From: JANQOZ01 sp045106555
Lineage (GTDB): Bacteria; Pseudomonadota; Gammaproteobacteria; Xanthomonadales; SZUA-38
Assembly: GCA_045106555.1 (NCBI GenBank)
Contig: JBGCET010000005.1
Span: forward strand, 124,001-188,000
DNA: 64,000 bases
Direction of reading: 5' to 3'
How positions within the stretch are numbered: the stretch's first letter is position 1; every line of letters starts with the position of its first letter. Shown in pieces: positions 43,743 to 53,322 of the stretch. The notes under the pieces were generated by a model. It worked only from the letters and a program-made list of their open reading frames with translations, had not been told where the DNA came from and did no database searches. A program made the translations under genes and the position numbers.

Positions 43743-45059
43743 TCAGACTGCATCGGACAGCGAGGTGAAGTTGAAGTCCCGCACAACCATGGGCGGCACC
43801 ATGTTGCCGTTCATGCGAACTGGCTTACCCATCTTCTCGATATTGTTGAGCATAATGATGGGGCTTTCGTTGAAGCGCAGGTTTTTCACCGGATACTTAA
43901 TTTCGCCGTCTTCGACAAAGAAGGTACCGTCGCGAGTCAGACCGGTATAGAGCTGAGTCTGTGGATCAACCGGTCGGATGTACCAGGTACGGGTGACCAA
44001 AATGCCTCGGCGTACGCCCTTCACCAGGTCTGCGGTGCTTTCGTCACCGCCCACCATGATCCAGCCGCCTGGAAATGGTACCGACTCGTAGTCTTTCTGC
44101 TCTGCCCAGTAACGCGGACAGGGTACCTGCTGCACAACGCCGTCTTTGATCCAGGTGCGTTTCGCGTGAGCCTGGCCGTCACCCGACCAGGGCGAATAGG
44201 GGTTAGCCGCATTTTGCGGATCGGAATACATCGTGACCCGCTCGTCGAACAATTTCTCGCCGATTTTGGTTTCGCCACCTTCTTTTGACAGGAAGCTACG
44301 ACCTTCTTCAGCCAGCCGTCGATTCATCGCAAAACCCATGTTGTTGATCAACGTGACGCTGGCAGCGGGCTCCATAATCACCGTGTAGCGGCCTGGCTCG
44401 ATCGCGCGGGCCTCTTTGGACATCACCGCTTTGTCCATCGCAACTTTCGACGCTCGGGCGGTGTTGAGCTGACGCACGTCGTTGTAATCCCGCGAAGCCC
44501 AGCCTGAGCCGGTGCCATCTGCGGTTCGGATGGTGGTGGAGAAATCAATGCTGGTTGACGGGTAGTAGGCAAACAATCCTTTGTTGTTCGCTACTGCCGC
44601 AAAGCTTGCGTCGTCATTAATGAATCCCGCAGCGGTCAGGTCAGCCTTGCGACTGGGAATGATGGAGTCAGCCGCAGCCTGGGCACGATATTCCGCCGTA
44701 ATCTTGGCGGTGGCGTCCACGTACCCGTTACCCTCCAGATATTTCTGCTGGCCCAGCACCGGCATGTACTCTTCGCTCTCTGGCGACAGCTTGGCCAGTT
44801 CTTCGGAGGTGCGTACGGCGCGCTCAAGGGATTTGTCATCGAACTGGTTGATGGTGGCCACACCCACTTTCTTACCGTAGGCCGACTGAACCACCATCGT
44901 GACATCTTCAGTGACGCCTGAGGTGGTGACGGTGTTCAGCGCGTAGCGCACGTTGCCCGTTACCGATCCGTTTAGGTTCACCTCGCACTCTTCTGCCTTG
45001 GAGTACCCAAGGACCTTGTTCATCAGGCGTTTCGCCTGCTTGCTATCCATTACGGTCAT
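43743..45059 (-). CDS. tldE: TldE/PmbA-family protein
   Basis: A 438-residue member of the TldD/TldE (PmbA) family, the non-catalytic partner in TldD/E heterodimers. It shows the family middle segment (EPAASVTLINNMGFAMNRRL) where TldD has HExxxH, so the zinc motif is absent, as expected for TldE. The C-terminal part contains PRYWAEQKDYESVPFPGGWI and LTRDGTFFVEDGEI. No signal peptide is visible, in contrast to the two TldD proteins upstream. AGGAGA lies six to seven bases before the ATG, 15 bases after tldD. Confidence 0.9.
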   Translation of the reverse strand: MTVMDSKQAKRLMNKVLGYSKAEECEVNLNGSVTGNVRYALNTVTTSGVTEDVTMVVQSAYGKKVGVATINQFDDKSLERAVRTSEELAKLSPESEEYMPVLGQQKYLEGNGYVDATAKITAEYRAQAAADSIIPSRKADLTAAGFINDDASFAAVANNKGLFAYYPSTSIDFSTTIRTADGTGSGWASRDYNDVRQLNTARASKVAMDKAVMSKEARAIEPGRYTVIMEPAASVTLINNMGFAMNRRLAEEGRSFLSKEGGETKIGEKLFDERVTMYSDPQNAANPYSPWSGDGQAHAKRTWIKDGVVQQVPCPRYWAEQKDYESVPFPGGWIMVGGDESTADLVKGVRRGILVTRTWYIRPVDPQTQLYTGLTRDGTFFVEDGEIKYPVKNLRFNESPIIMLNNIEKMGKPVRMNGNMVPPMVVRDFNFTSLSDAV

Positions 45060-45074
45060 GATAGGTCTCCTGGC

Positions 45075-46700
45075 TTAAATCTTACGCGATGAGTTGATGA
45101 CATTGATGTCGTTGAAGCGGCTCGTTGAGCTGCCGTGGGATACGGCGCTGACCTGACTGGGTTCACCTTTGCCATCAAAGAATGATCCGCCTACCCGGTA
45201 GTCACGCTCGTCACAAATGGCTGTGCAGGAATTCCAGAACTCGTTGGTGGTGGACTGATAGGTCACATCCTCAAGCATCCCGGTAATTTCACCGTCTTCA
45301 ATTTCGTAAAACAGCTGGCCGCCAAACTGGAAGTTGTAACGCTGCTGGTCGATGGAGAATGAACCCGACCCAACGATGTAGATACCCTTTTCTACATCTT
45401 TGATCATCTCTTCTGGGGTCAACGGCTCTTTGCCTGGCTCCAGAGAAACGTTGGGCATACGCTGAAACTGCACGCTGGACCAATTATCGGCGTAACAGCA
45501 GCCGTGAGACTCGTTCTGATCGATCATGTGAACCTGATCGCGAATCGCCTGGTAGTTCACCAGGGTGCCGTCTCGGACCAGATCCCAACCTTTCGTGGGT
45601 ACACCTTCGTCGTCATATCCCACATGTCCCAGCGAACCCACCTGGGTCTTGTCAGCTACCAGATTAACGATGTCAGAACCATAGGCGAAGTCGCCCTGCT
45701 TCCATTTGTCGATGGTGGCGAAACTGGTACCGGCGTAATTGGCTTCGTAACCAAGCACCCGATCCAGCTCCAGAGGGTGACCCACCGATTCGTGAATGGT
45801 CAGCCACATGTGGCTGGGCTCCAGAACCAGGTCGTACTTACCCGGCTCAACCGATTTGGCGGTGTGTTTCTCTCGTGCCTGTTTGGCGGCTGCCCGGGCG
45901 TCTTCCACCATGTCGTAGGACTTGTCATACAAGGTGGTGACGCTTTCGATCTTGTCTTCCTTGCGCCCTTCCAGGTATTCCCAGCCTCTGCCCACTGGCG
46001 AACTGATGCCATTGCGTGTTTTGAACTTGCCGGTGGACTTATCGATGGCGGTGGCGAAGAACGGTGCCCAAAGACGGTGCACGTCTTGGTCGATGTAAGA
46101 GCCATCGGTAGAGGCAAAGTACTTCTGCTCATTGACCAGGAATAAAATGGAGTTGATGAAATCGGCCCCGGCTTCCATGGCCGCGCTGTTAACGCTGAGC
46201 AACATGTCGACTTTTTCTGCGATCGGTACTTCCATGGCGTTTTTCTTGATGGGGGTTTTCCAGCTGACCTCACCCACACCCTGAACGGGTGCCAAAACCA
46301 CAGGCTTGTCTTGGAACTTGGAGTTGGCTTTGGCCATGGCTACCGCTTGGGATGCTGCGCGTTTCACGCCGTCAGCGTCAAGTCCGGAGGTTGCGGCGAA
46401 ACCCCAGGTGCCGTTGCTGATTACCCGTACACCGACGCCCAGAGATTCGGTATTGACGATGTTTTGAACTTTATTTTCGCGCGTCACCACAAACTGGTTC
46501 AGATAGCGCCCAACTCGCACGTCGGCGTAAGTAGCGCCAGCGCCGGTGGCCGTGTTCAGCGCCGCATCTGCCAGGGTTTTCTTCACCCCAATATCCAGCG
46601 GCACAACCAATTGCTCAGCGGCAATCACATTGCCGGTCATGGGCAGGGCCAACGTGCCCATTCCAACACCGGTGACCTTCAGAAAATCTCGTCTTTCCAT
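45075..46700 (-). CDS. tldD: TldD-family metalloprotease, Tat-exported (copy 1)
   Basis: A 541-residue protein. The N-terminus MERRDFLKVTGVG is a near-consensus twin-arginine signal followed by a hydrophobic stretch and an AAE cleavage region. The zinc motif HESVGH (near residue 310) is intact and followed by LELDRVLGYEANYAGTS. The C-terminus holds the family segments GCCYADNWSSVQ and GMLEDVTYQSTT. TldD cleaves unfolded or small peptides inside a TldD/E barrel. GGGAG precedes the ATG by seven bases. It is very similar to the upstream copy. Confidence 0.92.
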   Translation of the reverse strand: MERRDFLKVTGVGMGTLALPMTGNVIAAEQLVVPLDIGVKKTLADAALNTATGAGATYADVRVGRYLNQFVVTRENKVQNIVNTESLGVGVRVISNGTWGFAATSGLDADGVKRAASQAVAMAKANSKFQDKPVVLAPVQGVGEVSWKTPIKKNAMEVPIAEKVDMLLSVNSAAMEAGADFINSILFLVNEQKYFASTDGSYIDQDVHRLWAPFFATAIDKSTGKFKTRNGISSPVGRGWEYLEGRKEDKIESVTTLYDKSYDMVEDARAAAKQAREKHTAKSVEPGKYDLVLEPSHMWLTIHESVGHPLELDRVLGYEANYAGTSFATIDKWKQGDFAYGSDIVNLVADKTQVGSLGHVGYDDEGVPTKGWDLVRDGTLVNYQAIRDQVHMIDQNESHGCCYADNWSSVQFQRMPNVSLEPGKEPLTPEEMIKDVEKGIYIVGSGSFSIDQQRYNFQFGGQLFYEIEDGEITGMLEDVTYQSTTNEFWNSCTAICDERDYRVGGSFFDGKGEPSQVSAVSHGSSTSRFNDINVINSSRKI

Positions 46701-46818
46701 TAAATAACTCCCGTAATTGGGCGACTAGGGCTGCGCGAACCAAAATTGGCCGGCATTTGGGGCGCCATCATGCCGATACTGACATTTTGCAGTCAGTGTC
46801 AAAAGTACTGTTTTGGCG

Positions 46819-48438
46819 TTACACCTTCCGCGCCGAGTTAATCACCTTAATGTTATTAAATCGGGTTGTAGAACAGCCATGAGATACGGCGCTGACCTGG
46901 CTGGGCTCTCCTTTACCATCGAAGAATGTGCCGCCCAGGCGGTAGTCCGACGCATCGCAAATGGCCGAACAAGCGTTCCAAAACTCGGTACTGGTGGACT
47001 GATAAGTCACATCTTCCAGCATTCCCACAATCTTTCCGTCAGCGATCTCATAAAACAGCTGGCCGCCAAACTGCATGTTATAGCGTTGCTGATCGATGGA
47101 GTATGAGCCTCTGCCAACGATGTAGATGCCCTTCTCCACATCGCCAATCATCTGATCAACCGATAACGGCTGTTTGCCTGGCTCCAAAGACACGTTGGGC
47201 ATGCGCTGAAACTGAACGCTGGACCAGCTGTCGGCATAGCTGCAGCCGTGGGATTCGTCCTGATCGAGCATATGGACTTGATCCCGAGTGGCCTGGTAGT
47301 TCACCAGGACGCCGTCGCGCACCAGATCCCAGTTGCGCCCTGCCACCCCCTCATCGTCAAAGGCAACCCGCCCCAGCGACCCTACCTGGGTCTTGTCAGC
47401 CACCAGATTGACCTTATCCGAGCCGTATTGAAAATTGCCCTGACGCCATTTGTCCAAGGTGGCAAAACTGGTGCCGGCAAAATTTGCCTCATAGCCCAAC
47501 ACCCGATCCAGCTCCAGTGGATGACCTACCGATTCGTGAATGGTCAGCATCAAGTGGGTGGGATCAAGCACCAGGTCGTAAACACCCGGCTCCACAGACT
47601 TGGCAGTGAGCTTCTCTTTGGCCTGGGCGCCAGCCTGACGAGCATCTTCAATCAGGTCGTAGGCGTTGCGGTAGCGCGGCGTGACACCGTCTATACGCTG
47701 CGCAGGGTCAGGCTCGAGGTACTCAAAGCCCATCCCCATAGGTACGCCAATGGCGCGCCTGGAGCGAAATTTGCCGCTGGCCTTGTCCACTGCGGTAGCG
47801 TTAAACGGAGCCCAAATTCGATGGATGTCCTGATCGATGTATGAGCCGTCTGTGGAGGCAAAGTACTTTTGTTCATTGACCTGGAACAGACTGGAATTGA
47901 TGAAGCTAGCACCGGCACCAATGGCCGCTGCGTTGGCCTCCAGCAGCAACTCGGCTTTGTCTTTGATCGGGATATCGAATGCATTGCGTTTAATGGGCGT
48001 TCCCCAACTGACTTCGCCAGCCGACGCCACCGGCGCCAGCTGCACCGGCCGGGACTGCACCTTGGCGTTGGCGCTGGCCAGGGCCACGGCCCGTCGCGCC
48101 GCATCGGCGACAGAGGCTGAATCCATGCTTGAGGTAGCCGCAAAGCCCCAGGTACCTTTGGCGATGACGCGCACACCAACGCCGCTGGACTCGGTATTCA
48201 CAATATTTTGAACACGGGATTCACGGGTAAACAAATACTGGTTGAGATAACGACCGATACGTACATCTGCGTAAGTCGCACCGACACTGCGGGCGGCCTC
48301 CAATGCCACGTCCGCCAAGGCTTTCTTGGCCGCGACGTCCAGTGTTTCTGGCCCGGCAGACTGCGCCAAACCGCTCATGGGCACGCTCATACTGGTGAGC
48401 CCAAGCCCAGTCAATTGAATAAAGGATCGTCGTTGCAC
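46819..48438 (-). CDS. tldD: TldD-family metalloprotease, Tat-exported (copy 2)
   Basis: A 539-residue paralogue of the downstream gene, most likely from tandem duplication: the two agree along almost the full length, especially the C-terminal half. The twin-arginine signal MQRRSFIQLTGLG precedes a cleavage region near GLAQSAG. The zinc motif HESVGH is intact. The start is GTG at 48438 with GGAG nine bases upstream. It appears to be the first gene of the minus-strand operon; nhaA is divergent. A 118-base gap separates it from copy 1. Confidence 0.92.
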   Translation of the reverse strand: MQRRSFIQLTGLGLTSMSVPMSGLAQSAGPETLDVAAKKALADVALEAARSVGATYADVRIGRYLNQYLFTRESRVQNIVNTESSGVGVRVIAKGTWGFAATSSMDSASVADAARRAVALASANAKVQSRPVQLAPVASAGEVSWGTPIKRNAFDIPIKDKAELLLEANAAAIGAGASFINSSLFQVNEQKYFASTDGSYIDQDIHRIWAPFNATAVDKASGKFRSRRAIGVPMGMGFEYLEPDPAQRIDGVTPRYRNAYDLIEDARQAGAQAKEKLTAKSVEPGVYDLVLDPTHLMLTIHESVGHPLELDRVLGYEANFAGTSFATLDKWRQGNFQYGSDKVNLVADKTQVGSLGRVAFDDEGVAGRNWDLVRDGVLVNYQATRDQVHMLDQDESHGCSYADSWSSVQFQRMPNVSLEPGKQPLSVDQMIGDVEKGIYIVGRGSYSIDQQRYNMQFGGQLFYEIADGKIVGMLEDVTYQSTSTEFWNACSAICDASDYRLGGTFFDGKGEPSQVSAVSHGCSTTRFNNIKVINSARKV

Positions 48439-48598
48439 GGCCTAGTACTCCTTCAAACGAATATTGTCGGGTTCAGACGGGAAAGCGGCTCATCGTATCA
48501 AATTAGAACCAATTCAATACCTGTTGATGCGGAATAGTCGACCTTGCTGCAGAAAAACTCGAACCACCTGTCCAACGATATCCCCTAAGATAGCGGCT

Positions 48599-49777
48599 AT
48601 GGCTATTAACTTACTTCGCGAATTTCTCAAACTGGAATCGGCCAGCGGCTTGATCCTGATCGGATCCGCCGTGCTGGCACTAGTGGTGGCAAACAGCCCG
48701 CTGGCCAGCTACTACGATTTAATGCTGTCCACCCCCATGGTCGTCAGCATTGGCGCCCTGGCCATCGACAAGCCGCTGCTGCTTTGGGTCAATGATGGAC
48801 TGATGGCGCTGTTTTTTCTCCTGGTTGGGCTGGAAATCAAACGGGAGGTGTTGGCAGGTCAGCTGTCATCACCCTCACAGATTGCCCTACCGCTGGCCGG
48901 CGCAGTGGGCGGCCTTGCGGTACCGTCTGGTATCTACGCCTGGCTCAATTGGGACAACGCCGATGCGTTGGCAGGCTGGGCTATCCCGGCTGCCACCGAC
49001 ATCGCGTTTGCGTTGGGCATTCTGGCCCTGTTAGGCAATCGCATCCCGAGCGCGTTGAAACTGATGCTGCTGGCGATCGCCATTTTCGACGACCTTGGCG
49101 CTATCGTCATTATTGCTGCGTTTTATTCCAACAACATTTCTGTGCCTGCATTGGCGGGTGCCGGCGCTGGCCTTATCGCGCTGTTCATCATGAACCGACG
49201 CAGCGTCAGCACCCTCACCCCCTATCTCTTCATGGGTCTAATGGTGTGGGTCTGCGTGTTGAAATCCGGTGTTCATGCGACTTTGGCCGGGGTCGCATTA
49301 GCGATGTTTATTCCCATGAAGCTCGAAGGCAGGGACAAATCGCCGCTGGAATCCCTGGAGCATGACCTGCATCCCTGGATTGCCTTTGCCGTAGTGCCAA
49401 TCTTCGCGTTCTTCAATGCCGGAGTATCCCTAGGCGGCCTGTCCCTGGATGCGTTGGGACACCCAATAACCCTGGGTATTGTCCTCGGACTGATTGTCGG
49501 CAAACAGATTGGCATTATGTCTGCGCTGGGTTTAATGGTTGCCAGCGGCATCGCCAAACTGCCTGAAGGCCTGCGTTGGGGGCAGATTTATGGGATGTCC
49601 ATTCTGTGTGGCGTTGGCTTCACCATGAGCCTGTTTATAGCGTCGCTGGCCTTTGAAGAAACGGGCGCGGATAACTTTGTATTCGACCGGCTGGGCATCC
49701 TGGCCGGATCCGGTTTAGCGGCAGTGGTGGGCTATATCGTGTTGCGAGTCATCTGCAAACCCGGTGAAGGCGATTGA
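48599..49777 (+). CDS. nhaA: Na+/H+ antiporter NhaA
   Basis: Exchanges sodium for protons across the inner membrane for pH and salt homeostasis. The 392-residue product has the NhaA pattern from its start (AINLLREFLKLESASGLIL). It has the ion-binding pair Asp164-Asp165 in AIFDDLGAIV, Asp134 in ATDIAFALG, and the C-terminal LCGVGFTMSLFI. The ATG at 48599 is chosen because it matches the usual N-terminus; a longer in-frame extension to 48464 has no homology-like features. A small membrane-protein gene overlaps its stop. Confidence 0.95.
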   Translation: MAINLLREFLKLESASGLILIGSAVLALVVANSPLASYYDLMLSTPMVVSIGALAIDKPLLLWVNDGLMALFFLLVGLEIKREVLAGQLSSPSQIALPLAGAVGGLAVPSGIYAWLNWDNADALAGWAIPAATDIAFALGILALLGNRIPSALKLMLLAIAIFDDLGAIVIIAAFYSNNISVPALAGAGAGLIALFIMNRRSVSTLTPYLFMGLMVWVCVLKSGVHATLAGVALAMFIPMKLEGRDKSPLESLEHDLHPWIAFAVVPIFAFFNAGVSLGGLSLDALGHPITLGIVLGLIVGKQIGIMSALGLMVASGIAKLPEGLRWGQIYGMSILCGVGFTMSLFIASLAFEETGADNFVFDRLGILAGSGLAAVVGYIVLRVICKPGEGD

Positions 49778-50154
49778 TTCGATACTACTACTGGATAACC
49801 CCGCTTTTTATCCTCCTGGATATCGCCGGCGGATGGAATCTTCGAATAGCCGCTCTGGCTGACCCAGCGCACCGCACGGCGTATTACTTGTTCCTGCTGG
49901 CTTGCGCCGGTGCCATGTGGAAACTGCCGCGATTCACCCCATTCATCGCCGTTGTGGAGTCTGGGGTTAACTTCTTTCTGCTTATTGGCAGCGTGATGCT
50001 GCCTATTTTGGGTTACGGACATCTGTTGAAAAATCCGGTCATAGGCTTTGCCGGGTGGACCCATCTGGCCAATTTTTTCATCACCGGGCTGATTTTGAGT
50101 ACGGTCATTCGCCGCAATTCCAGCCTGCTACCAGACGCAAACGTCAATCGCTGA
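49774..50154 (+). CDS. Small polytopic membrane protein
   Basis: I do not recognise a family. The 126-residue product has three to four hydrophobic segments (about residues 5-18, 30-47, 55-75, 88-105). It starts at TTG 49774, overlapping the nhaA stop, so it is probably co-translated with nhaA and could relate to ion or pH stress; this is only context. Confidence 0.65.
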   Translation: MIRYYYWITPLFILLDIAGGWNLRIAALADPAHRTAYYLFLLACAGAMWKLPRFTPFIAVVESGVNFFLLIGSVMLPILGYGHLLKNPVIGFAGWTHLANFFITGLILSTVIRRNSSLLPDANVNR

Positions 50155-50214
50155 AACCAATCCCGGGTGACGACGGTCTACAATAGATAAGGGAATCACG
50201 TACGAGGCGTTACC

Positions 50215-51684
50215 GTGTCAAAATATTTCTCCAGCCGTTCCGCTAAATCCAACACCATTTTTGCCCTTGCGCTGTTCTTTGGGCTTATGGCGGCCCTGCC
50301 GGCCCAAGCCCTCATGAGCCTGGAAAAAGAGGCAGAACTGGGACTGGAACTGCATTTGCGAATGATGGCAACGGTTACCACCTACCCCGATCCAGACCTG
50401 CAGGCTTACGTCGACGAAATTGGCCAGAAAGTCGCCAAAAACAGCGACAATCCCAACCTGAACTACACCTTTACGGTTCTGGACGACGAACTGGTTAACG
50501 CCTTTGCCCTGCCGGGCGGTTACATCTACATCACCAGAGGCATGTTGGCGCACCTGAACAGCGAAGCTCAGCTAGCGGCCGTGCTGGGTCACGAAATTGG
50601 CCACGTCACGGCCCGCCACAGCCTGAAACGGCAAAGCCAGCAAAAACTCTGGGGCGCTCTGGCAGCTCTGGGCTCAATTGCAACCCGCAGCAACATCACC
50701 GGCGAAGCGGCGGGAATTGTCGGCGACGTCATGGTTACCGGGTACGGCCGGGATCAGGAGCTGGAGGCCGATCAGCTAGGGGCCAAATTCATGGCTAAAA
50801 CCGGCTACTCGACAACCGCAGTCACTGACACCGTAGACCTGCTGAAAAAACGCGAGCAGTTTGAATACGAACGAGCGCGAGTAGAAAAACGTGACCCCCG
50901 AGTACCCCACGGCACCAATCGGACCCACCCGGACAACAACGAACGATTTTCCGAAGCCCTGGTGGCCGCACAAAAATATCGTCCGGCTGAAATCCTGGCT
51001 GACGAAGAACAACGATTTCTGGACATGATTGACGGGCTGGCCTTCGGCCCCAGCAAAACGCCAGGAACCGTACGTCGAAATTATTTTTATAACGCGAAAT
51101 ATCGCATCAAGATGAAGTTCCCCCAGAACTGGCGAGTGGGAGGCGCGTCGTCCCAGATCCAGGCACTGTCAGAGGTCAACGACGCGGCCCTGCAAATTGA
51201 CGTGGTGGTACCCGGCCGAAAAATGACGGCCCGGGATGTAATCATGAAGAAGTATCGGGTAGAAAAACTCCTCGACGGCAAAGACATCACCGTGGCCGGC
51301 ATGAAAGCCCACATCGCCACCATTAACCGCTACTCGGGCGGCCCTTTCGGCAACCGCCCGGCCAGAGTGGCGGCAATCTTGGACAACCGCTTCCGCCGCG
51401 CCTACGTATTCATTGGCACCGGCAAGCGAGATTTGAGCAAAATAGCTAACGACCCGGATTTCATCGCCACCATTTTCAGCTTTGACCGCATGGATCCCAC
51501 CGACATCTCTCTGGCAGAAGCACCCAAGGTAAAAATCGTAAGGGCAGAACCCGGCACCACCTACGAAGATCTGGCCGCCAAATCAGCCATATCGTCCTAT
51601 CCTGAACAAAACCTGCGCCTGCTCAACGGTGCTTATCCCAGGGGCGAACCTGCTTCCGGCGAGATGATCAAAACCGTGGACTAA
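50215..51684 (+). CDS. Periplasmic M48-family metalloprotease
   Basis: A 489-residue zinc protease with a signal peptide (about residues 11-32, ending AQA). The zinc motif is HEIGH (126-130) and the third ligand lies in QELEADQLG near residue 184. The C-terminal third (about 285-480) is a beta-rich region with a segment EPGTTYEDLAAKS reminiscent of LysM-like repeats. It lacks the TPR repeats of BepA. Related proteins act in envelope protein quality control. The GTG start at 50215 has GAGG eight bases upstream. Confidence 0.88.
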   Translation: MSKYFSSRSAKSNTIFALALFFGLMAALPAQALMSLEKEAELGLELHLRMMATVTTYPDPDLQAYVDEIGQKVAKNSDNPNLNYTFTVLDDELVNAFALPGGYIYITRGMLAHLNSEAQLAAVLGHEIGHVTARHSLKRQSQQKLWGALAALGSIATRSNITGEAAGIVGDVMVTGYGRDQELEADQLGAKFMAKTGYSTTAVTDTVDLLKKREQFEYERARVEKRDPRVPHGTNRTHPDNNERFSEALVAAQKYRPAEILADEEQRFLDMIDGLAFGPSKTPGTVRRNYFYNAKYRIKMKFPQNWRVGGASSQIQALSEVNDAALQIDVVVPGRKMTARDVIMKKYRVEKLLDGKDITVAGMKAHIATINRYSGGPFGNRPARVAAILDNRFRRAYVFIGTGKRDLSKIANDPDFIATIFSFDRMDPTDISLAEAPKVKIVRAEPGTTYEDLAAKSAISSYPEQNLRLLNGAYPRGEPASGEMIKTVD

Positions 51685-51687
51685 CCG

Positions 51688-51711
51688 GAACCAGCCATGA
51701 GTGGCTTGTTC
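51688..51711. terminator. Hairpin between convergent genes
   Basis: GAAC-c-AGCCA pairs with TGGCT-t-GTTC around a TGAG loop (nine pairs with one mismatch), directly after the M48 stop. No T-tract follows, so it is a weak terminator candidate. Confidence 0.4.
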
Positions 51712-51763
51712 CCGCCCAATGAACAACCACGGAAGCAGAGGCAAAGCCCGGCACACCAAGCAA

Positions 51764-53266
51764 CTAAAACTCAACCCGCGCATCAACATCCGGGTGCAGT
51801 TCATTGAGTGCAAGCGATAGTCCGTTATTGCTAACCACCCGAGCATGCTGCCGTGCCAACCGACGCGGTTCACTCACGCCACAGGAGTGCGCAATGATGG
51901 TCACTTCCTTCACCATATTTTTCGCGTAGTTTGCAACCCGGCGGGACTTATCTTTTGGCACCAAACCCCGCTGCAACGACTTGTCGTGAGTCGTAATGCC
52001 TGTAGGACAGGTGTTCTTGTTGCACTGCAGCGCTTGAATACATCCCAGCGCAAACATGAATCCCCTAGCGTTCGTCACCGCATCAGCGCCGGCACACAAC
52101 GCCCAAGCCACCTCCGCCGGAGTAATCCGTTTGCCCGACGCCAGCACCCTCACTCTGCGAGTCAGGCTGTACTCATGCAGCTTGTCCACCAGCATGGGCA
52201 GCGATTCGCGCAGCGGCAGGCCCATTTCGTCCATTAACGGCTGGGGCGCAGCTCCGGTTCCCCCATCACCGCTGTCGACGGTGATGAAATCCGGCGCCGA
52301 TTCAACCCCGCGCTGGTGAATTTGTTCACCCAGTTCATCCAGCCAGTCGGGACTTGAGAGTACTACTTTGATTCCCACCGGCTTGCCCGTCACCCGGCGG
52401 ATTCGCTCAACGACATCCAACAGTTGAGCGCAATTGGCAATATCCGGATGACGGTTGGGGCTGATAGACGGCTCGCCCTCTGGAATTCCGCGGATTTTGG
52501 CGATTTCCGCGTTGACCTTCGCTGCGGGAAGAATGCCACCCTTGCCAGGTTTGGCGCCCTGAGCCAATTTCAGTTCAAACATTTTGACCGATTCATGGGC
52601 CGCCATAGCGGTAAGCTTCTCATCACACAACAGTCCCTGGTCATCCCGCACGCCGTATTTTGCAGTGCCGATCTGGTAAACCACATCACACCCTCCCTCC
52701 AGGTGTGCCGGGGCCAATCCGCCCTCACCGGTATTGAGCCAAATGCCCGCTTTGGCTGCACCATAGGAGAGCGCACGCACCGCCGGCCGTGACAGCGCGC
52801 CGTAGCTCATGCCAGAAATATTAAAAATGGAGGTGGTTTGATAAGGGGTATTGCAATATGGCCCAAATAGTATGGGCGTCGCCTCATTCTTCTCATCTTC
52901 CAGGGGAGGAAAAGGACAGTTGGCGAAAATCACCGTACCTTCAGGACGCAGGTCTTTGGTAGACCCAAACGCAGCGGTGTTGTTGACGTCTTTGGAGGCC
53001 CGGTAGGCCCAGGATCGCTGGGCCCGATTAAAGGGCATTTCTTCGCGGTCCATGGCGAAGAAGTATTGACGGAAAAACTCGCCCAGGTGTTCAAACAGAA
53101 ACCGGAATCGGCCAATGACCGGGTAATTTCGTTTCACCGTGCTTTCGGTCTGAAATTTGTCGATAACAAACAACACCGCAAACACCAGCACCCCGACTCC
53201 TACCGCCAGAATAAACAGGCCCGTGAGAATTTCCAGCGTGGTTAGCATCCAGCCGGGTATGTTCAT
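51764..53266 (-). CDS. Membrane-anchored glutamate-synthase-like FMN protein
   Basis: A 500-residue protein with an N-terminal membrane helix (about residues 11-35) and a glutamate-synthase FMN-binding barrel. Visible motifs are DSGDGGTGAAPQPLMDEMG for FMN binding and CIQALQCNKNTCPTGIT, which matches the iron-sulfur cysteines of glutamate synthase. It lacks the amidotransferase and GXGXG domains, so it is not a complete glutamate synthase. Its electron donor and substrate are unknown. AGGGA lies six bases before the ATG. An aldehyde dehydrogenase gene lies upstream on the same strand. Confidence 0.88.
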   Translation of the reverse strand: MNIPGWMLTTLEILTGLFILAVGVGVLVFAVLFVIDKFQTESTVKRNYPVIGRFRFLFEHLGEFFRQYFFAMDREEMPFNRAQRSWAYRASKDVNNTAAFGSTKDLRPEGTVIFANCPFPPLEDEKNEATPILFGPYCNTPYQTTSIFNISGMSYGALSRPAVRALSYGAAKAGIWLNTGEGGLAPAHLEGGCDVVYQIGTAKYGVRDDQGLLCDEKLTAMAAHESVKMFELKLAQGAKPGKGGILPAAKVNAEIAKIRGIPEGEPSISPNRHPDIANCAQLLDVVERIRRVTGKPVGIKVVLSSPDWLDELGEQIHQRGVESAPDFITVDSGDGGTGAAPQPLMDEMGLPLRESLPMLVDKLHEYSLTRRVRVLASGKRITPAEVAWALCAGADAVTNARGFMFALGCIQALQCNKNTCPTGITTHDKSLQRGLVPKDKSRRVANYAKNMVKEVTIIAHSCGVSEPRRLARQHARVVSNNGLSLALNELHPDVDARVEF

Positions 53267-53322
53267 AGTTTTTCCCTATTTGGTCAGTGGGTGCCCGTTG
53301 ATACGAGCACCCCGCGCGCGCC

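Noticed and set aside
51764..53266. Complete glutamate synthase
   Set aside because: Only the FMN/iron-sulfur central part is present, with a membrane anchor; the amidotransferase and GXGXG domains are missing.
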